NCBI RefSeq assembly: GCF_002368115.1
Contig: NZ_AP018316.1
Span: 3,678,931 to 3,725,424, forward strand
Direction of reading: 5' to 3'
DNA: 46,494 nt
Source: Dolichospermum compactum NIES-806
Lineage (GTDB): Bacteria; Cyanobacteriota; Cyanobacteriia; Cyanobacteriales; Nostocaceae
Part shown: in pieces, positions 15,635 to 23,570 of the stretch
Numbering within the stretch: the stretch's first letter is position 1
Layout of the letters: every line of letters starts with the position of its first letter
Notes under the pieces: generated by a model
The model's database searches: none
Told to the model about the DNA's origin: nothing
What the model saw: the letters and a program-made list of their open reading frames with translations, nothing else
Made by a program: the position numbers and the translations under genes

Positions 15635-16777
15635 CTACTTCCCAAATCCCTTGCCTTTAGTTGCCGAAGGAAGACAAATACAGTTTTCTAACTGCTGGAG
15701 TAAGGTTTTGGTATCTAGATTTTGACCAATTAACACTAATTGATTTTTCTTTTCACCTTTCCATTGATCATCATCAATAGTAAAGCGTTTACCGCAAAGA
15801 TGGAAAATATGCCGTTGCGGACTTTCATCAAACCACATAATCCCCTTAGCACGGAAGACATTTGTGGGTAATTGGTTATCTAGAAAATGTTGAAACTTTC
15901 TAATCGAAAAAGGTTTATCACTTTGGAAAGAAATCGAGAGAAAACCATCATTTTCTAAATGGTCAGAATGGTAATGATGTTCATGATCATGGTGGTCATG
16001 TCCACAGGTAGAATGATCATGATCGTCGTGATGTTCGTGTCCACAATCAACATGATCATGATCACCATGATCACCATGATCACCATGATCATGATGTTCT
16101 TCTGCGTGGTCATCAAAATATTTATCAGATTCAAACAACCCGACACTAAGAATCAAAGGAAGGGGAACTTGGGATTTTATTGTCCGAATAATTCTGGAAC
16201 CTTCTTTGATATTGTTAATTTTTTTCTCTAAATCCTCTAAGGTTGCTTCATCAACCAAATCAGTTTTATTGAGAATAATCACATCACCATAAGTAATTTG
16301 ACTCAAAGCAGCTTCAGAATTGAATAAATCTAAGCTATAATTTGCCGCATCAACTACAGTAATAATAGAATCTAACCGAGTTAAATCTCGTAATTCTGAA
16401 CCTAGAAATGTCATAGCAACAGGTAAAGGATCTGCTAAACCTGTTGTTTCTACAACTAGATAATCTAGCTTTTCTTCTCTTTCTAAAACTTTGTAAACAG
16501 CATCAACCAAGTCATTATTAATGGTGCAACAAATACAACCATTGCTTAATTCCACCATGTTTTCGTCAGTGGAAATAACCAATTCATTATCAATGCCAAT
16601 CTCGCCAAATTCATTCACTAAAACTCCAGTTTTCACACCTTGCTGATTTGTGAGAATATGGTTGAGTAAAGTCGTCTTACCACTACCAAGAAAACCTGTA
16701 ATAATGGTAACTGGTAACCCTTGTTTGGCAACTTCCATTGCGTGAGATTCGGAATTAACTGTTGTTGGCATAGTCAT
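15635..16777 (-). CDS. CobW/COG0523-type G3E GTPase with a long His-rich loop (metal chaperone-like)
   Basis: The 380-residue protein has Walker A GFLGSGKTT (about 28-36), the COG0523 metal site GCICC (about 79-83), ETTGLADP, the NKTD guanine motif, and a C-terminal CobW_C domain (GFLSISFQSDKPFS to about residue 370). Between the two domains, roughly residues 220-272, is a stretch of about 50 residues that is mostly His and Asp (units such as HDHGDHGDHGD). Such proteins deliver Zn, Co or Ni to client enzymes, and His-rich loops usually bind Zn or Ni. No B12 or nitrile hydratase gene is near, so a zinc-handling role is the best inference. Upstream lies MITE B copy 1. No Zur-type box was obvious to me. 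Confidence 0.88.
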   Translation of the reverse strand: MTMPTTVNSESHAMEVAKQGLPVTIITGFLGSGKTTLLNHILTNQQGVKTGVLVNEFGEIGIDNELVISTDENMVELSNGCICCTINNDLVDAVYKVLEREEKLDYLVVETTGLADPLPVAMTFLGSELRDLTRLDSIITVVDAANYSLDLFNSEAALSQITYGDVIILNKTDLVDEATLEDLEKKINNIKEGSRIIRTIKSQVPLPLILSVGLFESDKYFDDHAEEHHDHGDHGDHGDHDHVDCGHEHHDDHDHSTCGHDHHDHEHHYHSDHLENDGFLSISFQSDKPFSIRKFQHFLDNQLPTNVFRAKGIMWFDESPQRHIFHLCGKRFTIDDDQWKGEKKNQLVLIGQNLDTKTLLQQLENCICLPSATKGKGFGK

Positions 16778-16834
16778 GAAGGAGAACTTTGGTGTATTCT
16801 AAATTTTATCTTGGTTTTGTCCACTCGGCATTAG

Positions 16835-16976
16835 AGTAGCACTAAATTAAGATGAAGCTGCGTAGAATAATATTTCCAAAATAATTGACCGCAGATAAAC
16901 GCAGATAAACGCAGATAAAGCCGGATGAATTAATGGATTTTATGATTCTGTGTAGCCTCATATAAAATTGGTGTAA
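16835..16976. mobile_element. MITE-like element B, about 140 bp (copy 1)
   Basis: On the minus strand this matches the element at 19233-19364 over most of its length: ACACAGAATCAT, ATCCATTAATTCATC, ATCTGCGTTTATCTGCG, and CTTCATCTTAATTTAGTG at the far end. The ends form an imperfect inverted repeat of the TGATACCAAATTAAGATGAGG type. No gene is inside. It ends 5 bp from the Uma2 stop codon. Confidence 0.65.
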
Positions 16977-16981
16977 CATAT

Positions 16982-17599
16982 TTACATTCCAGCTTGAAAA
17001 ATCTGGTTAGCAGTGAGGGTAATTTCTGGGAAGGTTGGTGATACTATAGTTTCATTTTCTCTAAATTGACTAACTCGATATTCCCCATTGATTAAATCAT
17101 AGATAGAAATAGTTGGTTGTTTGGGATTTCCTATATAGGGAGTTCCACCTAAACCTAAATAATCAACTATCCAATATTCAGGAATACCAATTTCTTCATA
17201 GTCTTTCACTTTTGCCAAGTAATCAACACGCCAATTTGTACTCACAACTTCAATTACTAATGGTATTGATGCAGCTTGAGTGACTGTAGCTGATTTTTTC
17301 CATAATGGCTCATTAATTAAATTAGATGGATTGAGTAGTAAAACATCAGGTGCGTAAGCAGATTCATTTTCAGGAGGTTTCACTAAGACGGTTTTTGATA
17401 TACTATAGGGCAAACCTAACCGTTTATATTCTGAAAAGATTATGTCATTCAAAAACAGGATAATCCACTCATGATCACCTAAAGGTTGATTCATTTTAAT
17501 AACCACTCCATTATGTAATTCATAATACTTTTCTTCTGGTTTCCATTGCACAAAATCTTCAAAAGTTACTGGTTTAGTTTTTGGTAATGCTTGAATCAT
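16982..17599 (-). CDS. Uma2-family (DUF820) restriction-endonuclease-fold protein
   Basis: The 205-residue protein has the PD-(D/E)XK-type layout of the family: YYELHNGVVIKM (about 27-38), YAPDVLLLNP (about 92-101), IPLVIEVVS (about 122-130), and YEEIGIPEYWIVDYLG (about 145-160). The putative catalytic residues are the Asp in PDVLLL and the Glu in IEVVS. The cellular role of this family is unknown, though cyanobacteria carry many copies. A good ribosome binding site (GGAGG) precedes the ATG by 6 bases. It is closely related to the protein at 33077 (shared IGNPKQPTISIY, GIPEYWIVDY and NEPLWKK). Confidence 0.9.
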   Translation of the reverse strand: MIQALPKTKPVTFEDFVQWKPEEKYYELHNGVVIKMNQPLGDHEWIILFLNDIIFSEYKRLGLPYSISKTVLVKPPENESAYAPDVLLLNPSNLINEPLWKKSATVTQAASIPLVIEVVSTNWRVDYLAKVKDYEEIGIPEYWIVDYLGLGGTPYIGNPKQPTISIYDLINGEYRVSQFRENETIVSPTFPEITLTANQIFQAGM

Positions 17600-17743
17600 A
17601 GTTTACCTCCAAGTGTTCACAAAATTACGAAGTTTTACTAATAAGAATTATAGCCAATCATTAGCTAATAAAATTTTCATTTACGCCATTGTCATCAACT
17701 TGGGTTATTATTGTTTATCGTCCGATTTCCGCATTACTCTATT

Positions 17744-19207
17744 ATGACCCTATCTATTTACAATACTCTTACCCGTCGTCAAGAACAATTTACCACCGTC
17801 GAACCTGGAAAGGTTAAAATGTATTACTGCGGTGTGACGGTTTATGATTACTGCCATTTGGGTCATGCTAGAGCTTGTATTGTTTGGGATGTAGTGCGTC
17901 GTTACCTTGAGTTTATTGGTTATGATGTGCGTTATATCCAAAATTTTACTGATATTGATGATAAAATTCTCAAACGCGCACGAAAAGAAGATTCTTCGAT
18001 GGAAGTTGTTGCAGAACGCTATATCCAAGCTTATTTTGAGGATATGTCACGGTTGGGGATTAAAGAGGCTGATGAATATCCCCGCGCGACACATACAATG
18101 AATGGGATTCAAAGATTAATTCACGATTTAGAACACAAAGGTTTTGCGTATCCGTCTAATGGTGATGTGTATTATGCTGTCCAAAGTTTTGCTGAGTATG
18201 GCAAACTTTCGGGACGCAAATTGGAGGATATGCAAGCTGGTGCAAGTGAACGGGTAAATGTCGAAGATGCAGAATATCAAAAGAAGCGATACCCCTTTGA
18301 TTTTGCTCTGTGGAAGGCTGCAAAACCCGGTGAACCTGCGTGGGAGTCTCCCTGGGGAAAAGGTCGTCCAGGATGGCACATTGAATGCTCTGCGATGGTG
18401 CGCGATCGCCTGGGTGATACTATAGATATTCATGCTGGTGGTGCTGACTTAATTTTCCCTCACCATGAAAACGAAATTGCTCAATCGGAAGCTGTAACTG
18501 GCAAACCTTTAGCTAATTATTGGTTACACAATGGCATGGTGAAGGTAGATGGGGAAAAAATGTCTAAATCCTTGGGTAATTTTATCACCATTCGTCAATT
18601 ATTAGATCGGGGTGTAGACCCAATGGCGGTCAGATTATTTGTGATGATGGCACAATATCGCAAACCTATAGATTTTACCGATGATGCTATATTAGCAGCA
18701 ACTAACGGCTGGCATACTATCAAAGAAGGATTACTCTTTGGTTATCAACATGGTAAAAAATTAGAGTGGGATGAATCTAACCTCATCCAAAATCCAAAAT
18801 CTAAAATCCAAAATTCGGAGATTGAGAAATTCAAAGAAGCTGTTGATGATGATTTTAATTTCCCTGGTGGATTAGCAGTAATTTTTGAATTAGCCAAAGA
18901 ATTAATTCGGGAAGGCAATATTATTGTTCATCAAGGCAAAACAGGAACTTCAGCAAATGAATTACTGGAAAAATGGCAAACCTTAATTACATTAGCAGAT
19001 GTTTTGGGTTTAACCGCTAAACCAGAAACAGAAACACCTGCACAGGATAGTTTAAGTGATATGGAAATTGAGGAACTAATTCAACAAAGACAAGCAGCAA
19101 GAAAAGCCAAAAACTTCGGCGAATCTGATAGGATTCGTGATCAACTATTAACAAAAGGCATTAGCTTAATAGATAGTAAAGAAGGCACACGCTGGCACAA
19201 AGGTTAA
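17744..19207 (+). CDS. cysS: Cysteine--tRNA ligase
   Basis: CysS charges tRNA-Cys. The class I signatures are present: HLGHARA for HIGH, and KMSKS in GEKMSKSLGN. The zinc-ligand region includes YYCGVTVYD near the N-terminus and WHIECSAM. The DALR anticodon-side domain follows. From ATG 17744 the protein has 487 residues; a TTG start at 17711 would add 11. Residues about 348-358 (IQNPKSKIQNS) are encoded by an in-frame heptamer repeat tract. It lies in the linker after the catalytic domain, where an insertion is least likely to harm the enzyme. The C-terminus is normal (RIRDQLLTKGI). Confidence 0.96.
   Translation: MTLSIYNTLTRRQEQFTTVEPGKVKMYYCGVTVYDYCHLGHARACIVWDVVRRYLEFIGYDVRYIQNFTDIDDKILKRARKEDSSMEVVAERYIQAYFEDMSRLGIKEADEYPRATHTMNGIQRLIHDLEHKGFAYPSNGDVYYAVQSFAEYGKLSGRKLEDMQAGASERVNVEDAEYQKKRYPFDFALWKAAKPGEPAWESPWGKGRPGWHIECSAMVRDRLGDTIDIHAGGADLIFPHHENEIAQSEAVTGKPLANYWLHNGMVKVDGEKMSKSLGNFITIRQLLDRGVDPMAVRLFVMMAQYRKPIDFTDDAILAATNGWHTIKEGLLFGYQHGKKLEWDESNLIQNPKSKIQNSEIEKFKEAVDDDFNFPGGLAVIFELAKELIREGNIIVHQGKTGTSANELLEKWQTLITLADVLGLTAKPETETPAQDSLSDMEIEELIQQRQAARKAKNFGESDRIRDQLLTKGISLIDSKEGTRWHKG
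18785..18815. repeat. Heptamer tandem repeat (CCAAAAT)n inside cysS
   Basis: About four units of CCAAAAT/CTAAAAT run inside the cysS reading frame and encode IQNPKSKIQNS. The same kind of repeat is normally intergenic in these genomes. Confidence 0.8.
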
Positions 19208-19232
19208 GTCAAGAATTAAAAACTAAAAATAA

Positions 19233-19364
19233 GTAATACCAACTTTATGTGAGGTGACACAGAATCATGGAATCCATTAATTCATCTGCTATCTGCGTTC
19301 ATCTGCGGTAAAATATTCTGGAGATATTATCTTATCCCAGCCTCATCTTAATTTGGTATCACTA
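19233..19364. mobile_element. MITE-like element B, about 130 bp (copy 2)
   Basis: Imperfect terminal inverted repeats (GTAATACCAACTTTATGTGAGG and, on the other strand, GTGATACCAAATTAAGATGAGG). The interior GACACAGAATCATGGAATCC and ATCTGCGTTCATCTGCGG matches copy 1 at 16835-16976 in inverse orientation. It has no coding capacity. It follows the cysS stop by 25 bp. Confidence 0.7.
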
Positions 19365-19457
19365 CTTTCCTGGAACTGATAAAGCTTTACGCCTACCAAG
19401 TGTTGTTGTAAAATTTATTTACAAAATAAAAACACCCACATTAGAGAGGAATTCACT

Positions 19458-19658
19458 GTGGAACAAAAAATTAACTGTGCTGAAGCCTGTGTTAACGGGT
19501 GTGTTTTAGGTGATCAATGTCCCCATATCGAGTATCGAGAATCAACTTCAAAATTCATCGAAGAAACTTCTTTAGACAAAATGCTAGAAATAGCTGAAGA
19601 AAGATTGCGGAAAAAAATGACAGAACCACCAAAGTGGGTGTTTCCAGAAGATTCTTAA
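19458..19658 (+). CDS. Small Cys-rich hypothetical protein
   Basis: A 66-residue product with a GTG start and a good ribosome binding site (GAGAGGA, about 8 bases upstream). The N-terminus has a C-x3-C-x3-C-x5-C cluster (Cys7, 11, 15 and 21 in NCAEACVNGCVLGDQCP), followed by an amphipathic helix (SLDKMLEIAEERLRKKM) and a short PPKWVFPED tail. The cysteines suggest metal binding or disulfides, but no family is recognised. A hairpin (19700-19723) follows the stop codon. Confidence 0.7.
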   Translation: MEQKINCAEACVNGCVLGDQCPHIEYRESTSKFIEETSLDKMLEIAEERLRKKMTEPPKWVFPEDS

Positions 19659-19699
19659 AGGGAATTTTGAGCAGGACGTTATTGAAATCAGTTAAAATA

Positions 19700-19723
19700 G
19701 TGGGTTATCTGTTGCTAACCCAC
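19700..19723 (+). terminator. Hairpin after the small Cys-rich gene
   Basis: Perfect 8-bp arms GTGGGTTA and TAACCCAC around an 8-base loop, 42 bp after the stop codon. There is no T-run, so it is a possible terminator only. Confidence 0.4.
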
Positions 19724-19733
19724 TCAAGATATT

Positions 19734-19843
19734 ACTATAGCAGTATGCACTTGAATGAGATACAACATAAGCCCCCTCCTAGCTTGCGGGGAGGGGGTTG
19801 GGGTTGGGGTTTTTGTATCTCACTCAAGCGAGAATCGCTATAT
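19734..19843. mobile_element. MITE-like element A, about 110 bp (copy 1)
   Basis: Termini CTATAGCAGTATGCACTTGA and, on the other strand, ATATAGCGATTCTCGCTTGA are each followed by the same TGAGATAC. The centre holds a G-rich hairpin (CCCCCTCC, GCTTGCGGGGAGGGGG). A copy in the same family is at 39000-39102, and a shortened one is at 35346-35396. Confidence 0.7.
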
Positions 19844-19869
19844 CATTATACAATTAATAATACTTGAAA

Positions 19870-20844
19870 ATGAATGAATATATCTCAATAAACAGCACAG
19901 AAGTGAAAGCAAAAGCCAAAGAATTGGGATTTCAGGAAGTAGGGATTGCTGCTGCCGGTGATTTAGAGACGACAGAAACAGAAAAATTGCACGCTTGGTT
20001 AAAAATGGGTTATCACGCTGACATGGAATGGATGAAAAACCCCAAGCGTGAGGATATTAGTTTAGTGATGCCAGAAGTGCGATCGCTCATATCTGTAGCA
20101 CTGAATTATTATACCCCCCATCAACGTCCGTCAGGAGAGGAATATGGCAAAATTTCCCGTTATGCCTGGGGACGAGATTATCATAAAGTTATGCACAAAA
20201 AGCTCAAAGAATTAGCTACTTGGCTAGAATCCCTGGGCGAAAATGTCAAAACCCGTTATTATGCAGATACAGGCCCAGTCCAAGATAAAGTTTGGGCGCA
20301 AAAAGCCGGCATTGGTTGGATTGCTAAAAACGGGAATGTGATTACCAGAAAATATGGTTCTTGGGTGTTCTTGGCAGAAATACTAACCAATCTGGAGCTA
20401 GAAAGCGATCGCCCATCCACCCAACATTGTGGCACTTGTACTCGTTGTCTGCAAGCCTGTCCGACAGGTGCAATTACCGCACCCTTTATCGTAGATGCTA
20501 ATCGCTGCATTGCCTATCATACCATTGAAAACCGCGCCGAAGAACTCCCTGCAAACATCACACCCCATTTACAAGGATGGATAGCAGGTTGCGATATTTG
20601 TCAAGATATTTGTCCTTGGAATCAGCGATTTGCTCAAACAACTAATGTCAATGATTTTCAACCATATCCTGGGAATTTAGCCCCAAAGCTGGTAGAATTA
20701 GCCCAAATATCAAACGAGGAGTGGGATAGAAGATTCACAGCATCAGCCTTGCGACGTATTAAACCAGAAATGTTACGGCGTAATGCTCGCGCTAATCTTG
20801 ACAAATCCAGGCATAATAATGACCCAGAAAGTAATAATTTTTGA
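19870..20844 (+). CDS. queG: Epoxyqueuosine reductase
   Basis: QueG reduces epoxyqueuosine to queuosine in tRNA, using cobalamin and two [4Fe-4S] clusters. The 324-residue protein has a B12-binding N-terminal domain with the catalytic Asp in YADTGPVQDK, a cluster motif CGTCTRCLQACP, and a second cluster with CDICQDICP. Several cysteines precede a short C-terminal HEAT-like end (FTASALRRIKPEML). I start at ATG 19870; an upstream TTG at 19864 is possible. The 3' end overlaps the start of the HAD gene by 26 bp, so the two are translationally linked. queA, the preceding pathway step, is at 35421. Confidence 0.96.
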   Translation: MNEYISINSTEVKAKAKELGFQEVGIAAAGDLETTETEKLHAWLKMGYHADMEWMKNPKREDISLVMPEVRSLISVALNYYTPHQRPSGEEYGKISRYAWGRDYHKVMHKKLKELATWLESLGENVKTRYYADTGPVQDKVWAQKAGIGWIAKNGNVITRKYGSWVFLAEILTNLELESDRPSTQHCGTCTRCLQACPTGAITAPFIVDANRCIAYHTIENRAEELPANITPHLQGWIAGCDICQDICPWNQRFAQTTNVNDFQPYPGNLAPKLVELAQISNEEWDRRFTASALRRIKPEMLRRNARANLDKSRHNNDPESNNF

Positions 20845-21454
20845 TTTCGATGGGACGATTGCTGATACAGTAGATGCTCTTGTAACTATTGCCAATCGTT
20901 TAGCCTTGGAATTTGGATATGTGCCGATTAATTCGCAAGAACTAGTCCTATTGAGAAATTTAACAGCCAGAGAAATTATTAAATATTCTGGTGTTTCCCT
21001 CTTCAAAATTCCTTTTATGGTTAAAAAAGTAAAAGGAGAATTAAAACATAAAATCCCAGAATTAAAACCTATTGAGGGAATTAATACCGCATTAATAGAA
21101 TTCCACAATCAAGGTTATCACCTGGGAATTATTACCTCTAACTCTCAAGAAAACGTCAATCAATTTCTCAAATGTCATAACTTAGATTATTTGTTTGACT
21201 TTATTTATTCAGGAGTAACTATTTTTGGTAAAACCACAATTATTAATAATGTGTTACGACAAAAAAACTTCAAACCAGAAGCAGTAATTTATGTCGGTGA
21301 TGAAACTAGAGACATAGAATCTGCTAAAAAAGCTAATATCAAAGTAATTGCCGTTAGTTGGGGTTTTAATTCTGCCGAAGCCCTCAGCCAACAAAACCCA
21401 GATTTTTTAATTCATCATCCTAGTGAATTATTGGCTGTAATGAAAAGCTGTTAA
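20819..21454 (+). CDS. HAD-family hydrolase (phosphoglycolate phosphatase-like)
   Basis: The 211-residue protein shows HAD motif I DFDGTIADT at the N-terminus (nucleophile Asp), motif II ITSNS, a Lys in FGKTT, and motif IV YVGDETRDIESAKKA. The alpha-helical cap lies between motifs I and II, as in phosphoglycolate phosphatase and related subfamily IA enzymes. The substrate is unknown. I use ATG 20819, which overlaps queG by 26 bp. The TAA stop lies inside the terminal repeat of MITE D copy 1, so the last codons may have been changed by insertion. Confidence 0.85.
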   Translation: MTQKVIIFDFDGTIADTVDALVTIANRLALEFGYVPINSQELVLLRNLTAREIIKYSGVSLFKIPFMVKKVKGELKHKIPELKPIEGINTALIEFHNQGYHLGIITSNSQENVNQFLKCHNLDYLFDFIYSGVTIFGKTTIINNVLRQKNFKPEAVIYVGDETRDIESAKKANIKVIAVSWGFNSAEALSQQNPDFLIHHPSELLAVMKSC

Positions 21455-21531
21455 GAGGATATTTGAAAAGTTTTGGGCGATTAGGAGGCATCTTTCTAAT
21501 CGCCAGGGCTAGTTTTTCAAACACCCTCTAA
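21452..21531. mobile_element. MITE-like element D, about 80 bp (copy 1)
   Basis: Almost the whole element is a palindrome. The left arm AAGAGGATATTTGAAAAG matches the reverse of the right-end CTTTTTCAAACACCCTCT-type sequence. The central stem is GGCGATTAG/CTAATCGCC. The left end includes the stop codon of the HAD gene. A related element is at 32854-32984. Confidence 0.65.
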
Positions 21532-21667
21532 AAGGATATTTTTAGAGAATATTAATGTCTCTAATCTTTCATTAAATACAACATAGTGCAGGTTGCAGGA
21601 GGTACAAAGTTGAAATCAACACTTAAACATTATTTATGCTTTTATTCTTGACTCCTGACTCCTGACT

Positions 21668-22741
21668 CTATTCCTCTAACTCAATCTCTTCTTCCTCCTC
21701 AATATCATGGGGTTGCACTACAGAATTAGCAGAAACTACAGCCCCCTTATCGAGTTTTTCCAGAACCTGTTCTTTCACTTTGGCAGCAAATTCTGGTTTT
21801 TCTTCTAAATACTTAATCGCATTATCTCTACCTTGGGAAATGTTTTCACCACTGTAGCTATACCAAGCACCTTTGCGGAGAAGAACACCAGTTTCTTCAG
21901 CTATGTCTACTAAACAACCAATGGTAGAAACACCCTTACCAAAGATAATGTCAAATTCGGCAATTCTAAAAGGTGGTGCAACTTTATTTTTAGCTACTTT
22001 GACTTTGACACGGTTGCCAAATTCATCAGTTCCTTTTTTCAGAGTTTGAATTCTGCGAATATCCAAACGCACAGAAGCGTAAAATTTCAGCGCATTACCA
22101 CCCGTTGTCGTTTCAGGACTACCATAGGTGACACCGATTTTTTGCCGTAACTGGTTAATGAATAGAACTGTGCATCCAGATTTACCAATATTACCAGTTA
22201 TTTTCCGGAGAGCTTGGCTCATTAACCGAGCTTGTAAACCTACGTGAATATCCCCCATATCCCCTTCAATTTCAGCACGGGGGACTAAAGCCGCAACGGA
22301 GTCAATGACAACAATATCAACAGCCGCCGAACGCACAAGTTGATCAACTATTTCTAATGCTGATTCACCATTGTCTGGTTGAGAAACAAGTAAGTTGTCA
22401 ATATCTACACCCAATGCAGCAGCATAGGTAGGGTCTAAGGCGTGTTCAGCGTCCACAAAAGCCGCTATACCACCATTTCTTTGCACTTCTGCGAGGGCAT
22501 GGAGAGCAATAGTAGTTTTACCAGAACTTTCTGGTCCGTAGATTTCGATTACCCGTCCTTTGGGTAAACCACCACCCAAGGCTAAATCTAGGGTGAGCGC
22601 CCCGGTGGATATTGTTTCTACCTTCATCCGGGTGGCATCACCTAAGCGCATAATTGCTCCTTTGCCGAAGCTGCGCTCAATTTGTCCAAGTACGATATTT
22701 AACGCTTTTTGCTTGCCAGAAGTCTCAGTATTAGCTGCCAT
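21668..22741 (-). CDS. recA: Recombinase RecA
   Basis: RecA drives homologous recombination and SOS induction. The 357-residue protein has Walker A GPESSGKTT, the DAEHALDP segment, Walker B VVIDSVAAL, the L1/L2 DNA-binding loops, and the expected C-terminal acidic tail (HDIEEEEEIELEE). A ribosome binding site (AGAGG) precedes the ATG. An imperfect LexA-type box lies 53-66 bp upstream. It converges with the HAD gene; the 213-bp interval holds MITE D and a CTGACTCCTGACTC tract. Confidence 0.97.
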   Translation of the reverse strand: MAANTETSGKQKALNIVLGQIERSFGKGAIMRLGDATRMKVETISTGALTLDLALGGGLPKGRVIEIYGPESSGKTTIALHALAEVQRNGGIAAFVDAEHALDPTYAAALGVDIDNLLVSQPDNGESALEIVDQLVRSAAVDIVVIDSVAALVPRAEIEGDMGDIHVGLQARLMSQALRKITGNIGKSGCTVLFINQLRQKIGVTYGSPETTTGGNALKFYASVRLDIRRIQTLKKGTDEFGNRVKVKVAKNKVAPPFRIAEFDIIFGKGVSTIGCLVDIAEETGVLLRKGAWYSYSGENISQGRDNAIKYLEEKPEFAAKVKEQVLEKLDKGAVVSANSVVQPHDIEEEEEIELEE

Positions 22742-22793
22742 TCTTGCCTCTAAGTATAGGATTTTCCAAAATTGCTGGGACGGGAGTTTTAAT

Positions 22794-22807
22794 AGAACGG
22801 ATATACT
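22794..22807 (-). promoter_or_regulatory. Candidate LexA box upstream of recA
   Basis: On the minus strand this reads AGTATATCCGTTCT. Against the cyanobacterial LexA consensus RGTACNNNDGTWCB it differs at two positions (C to T at 5, C at the D position). It lies 53-66 bp from the recA start, next to a TAGTAT that could be a -10 element. Some cyanobacterial recA genes are weakly or not SOS-controlled, so this is only a candidate. Confidence 0.35.
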
Positions 22808-23008
22808 ATCCTAACCGGAAAGTGTGCCAATTAGGAATGTTTACAAAATTATGTTTGCCAAGATCCTAAGGCGATCGCTGAGAAATTATAGCATTTTAGA
22901 TTTAAGATTGTGAAAGACTGACTGTATCGGCTGTCTACCTATCGCCATCGGTAAAGCCAACTGGTATAATTTTCACAATTGATAGCAGCAGTCTGAGCAT
23001 AAATCAGT

Positions 23009-23374
23009 ATGGAACGAGTCATCAAAAGCGGTGCTGGTTGGCGCATAGGCTGGAATCCAGATGCACCAGAATTTAAAGGACTAGTCGGGACTCAAGATTG
23101 GGCGTTAGAACTAACTGAAGCAGAATTAACCGAATTTTGTCGTTTATTTAATCAGCTTGCAGATACCATGAAGCATCTAGCTACAGAGCTAATGGACGAG
23201 GAAAAAATTGCCTGTGAAGCCGAAAGTGATTTATTATGGATGGAGGTGGAAGGTTATGCTCATGCCTACAATCTGCGCTTCATCCTCAACACAGGACGAG
23301 GAGCAGAAGGTAAATGGGAAGCTTCCGCCGTAGCTGAATTGTTGCCAGCCATCAGAATGCTAAAAGTTTTTTGA
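23009..23374 (+). CDS. DUF1818 family protein
   Basis: A 121-residue cyanobacterial protein of unknown function. Family-typical features are the start MERVIKSGAGWRIGWNP, the WALELTEAELTEFCRL helix, DLLWMEVEGYAHAYNLRFIL and a C-terminal W-x-A-x-AV-x-EL-x-PAI segment. There is no signal peptide and no catalytic motif that I can see. It diverges from recA, and a tRNA-Pro gene lies 122 bp downstream in the same direction. Confidence 0.9.
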   Translation: MERVIKSGAGWRIGWNPDAPEFKGLVGTQDWALELTEAELTEFCRLFNQLADTMKHLATELMDEEKIACEAESDLLWMEVEGYAHAYNLRFILNTGRGAEGKWEASAVAELLPAIRMLKVF

Positions 23375-23496
23375 AAAACCCCTTGCTATTTTTCTTGACC
23401 TTGTGATATACTCGCAAGAGTGACTTAATTAATTTTAGATTCACACATTTGGCATCATCACCACATCAAAAGTCTAAAATCTCAAGTTCATATTTC

Positions 23497-23570
23497 CGGG
23501 ACGTAGCGCAGCTTGGTAGCGCGCCACTTTGGGGTAGTGGAGGTCTAGGGTTCAAATCCCTACGTTCCGA
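23497..23570 (+). tRNA. tRNA-Pro(GGG)
   Basis: A full cloverleaf can be drawn over 74 bases. The acceptor stem is CGGGACG/CGTTCCG, the D arm is GCGC-AGCTTGGTA-GCGC, and the anticodon stem CCACT/AGTGG encloses the loop TTGGGGT. The T arm is TAGGG-TTCAAAT-CCCTA, and the discriminator base is A. The middle three loop bases after TT are GGG, so it reads CCC/CCU proline codons. The CCA end is not encoded. Confidence 0.95.

Noticed and set aside
15959..16231. Met/Ile-rich reading frames opposite the His-rich segment of the CobW-type gene
   Set aside because: They are mirror translations of the repetitive CATGATCACC DNA. The sense-strand protein has clear GTPase motifs and the mirror frames have none.
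19634..19867. 77-residue frame after the small Cys-rich gene
   Set aside because: It translates MITE A and its G-rich centre, not a protein-like sequence.
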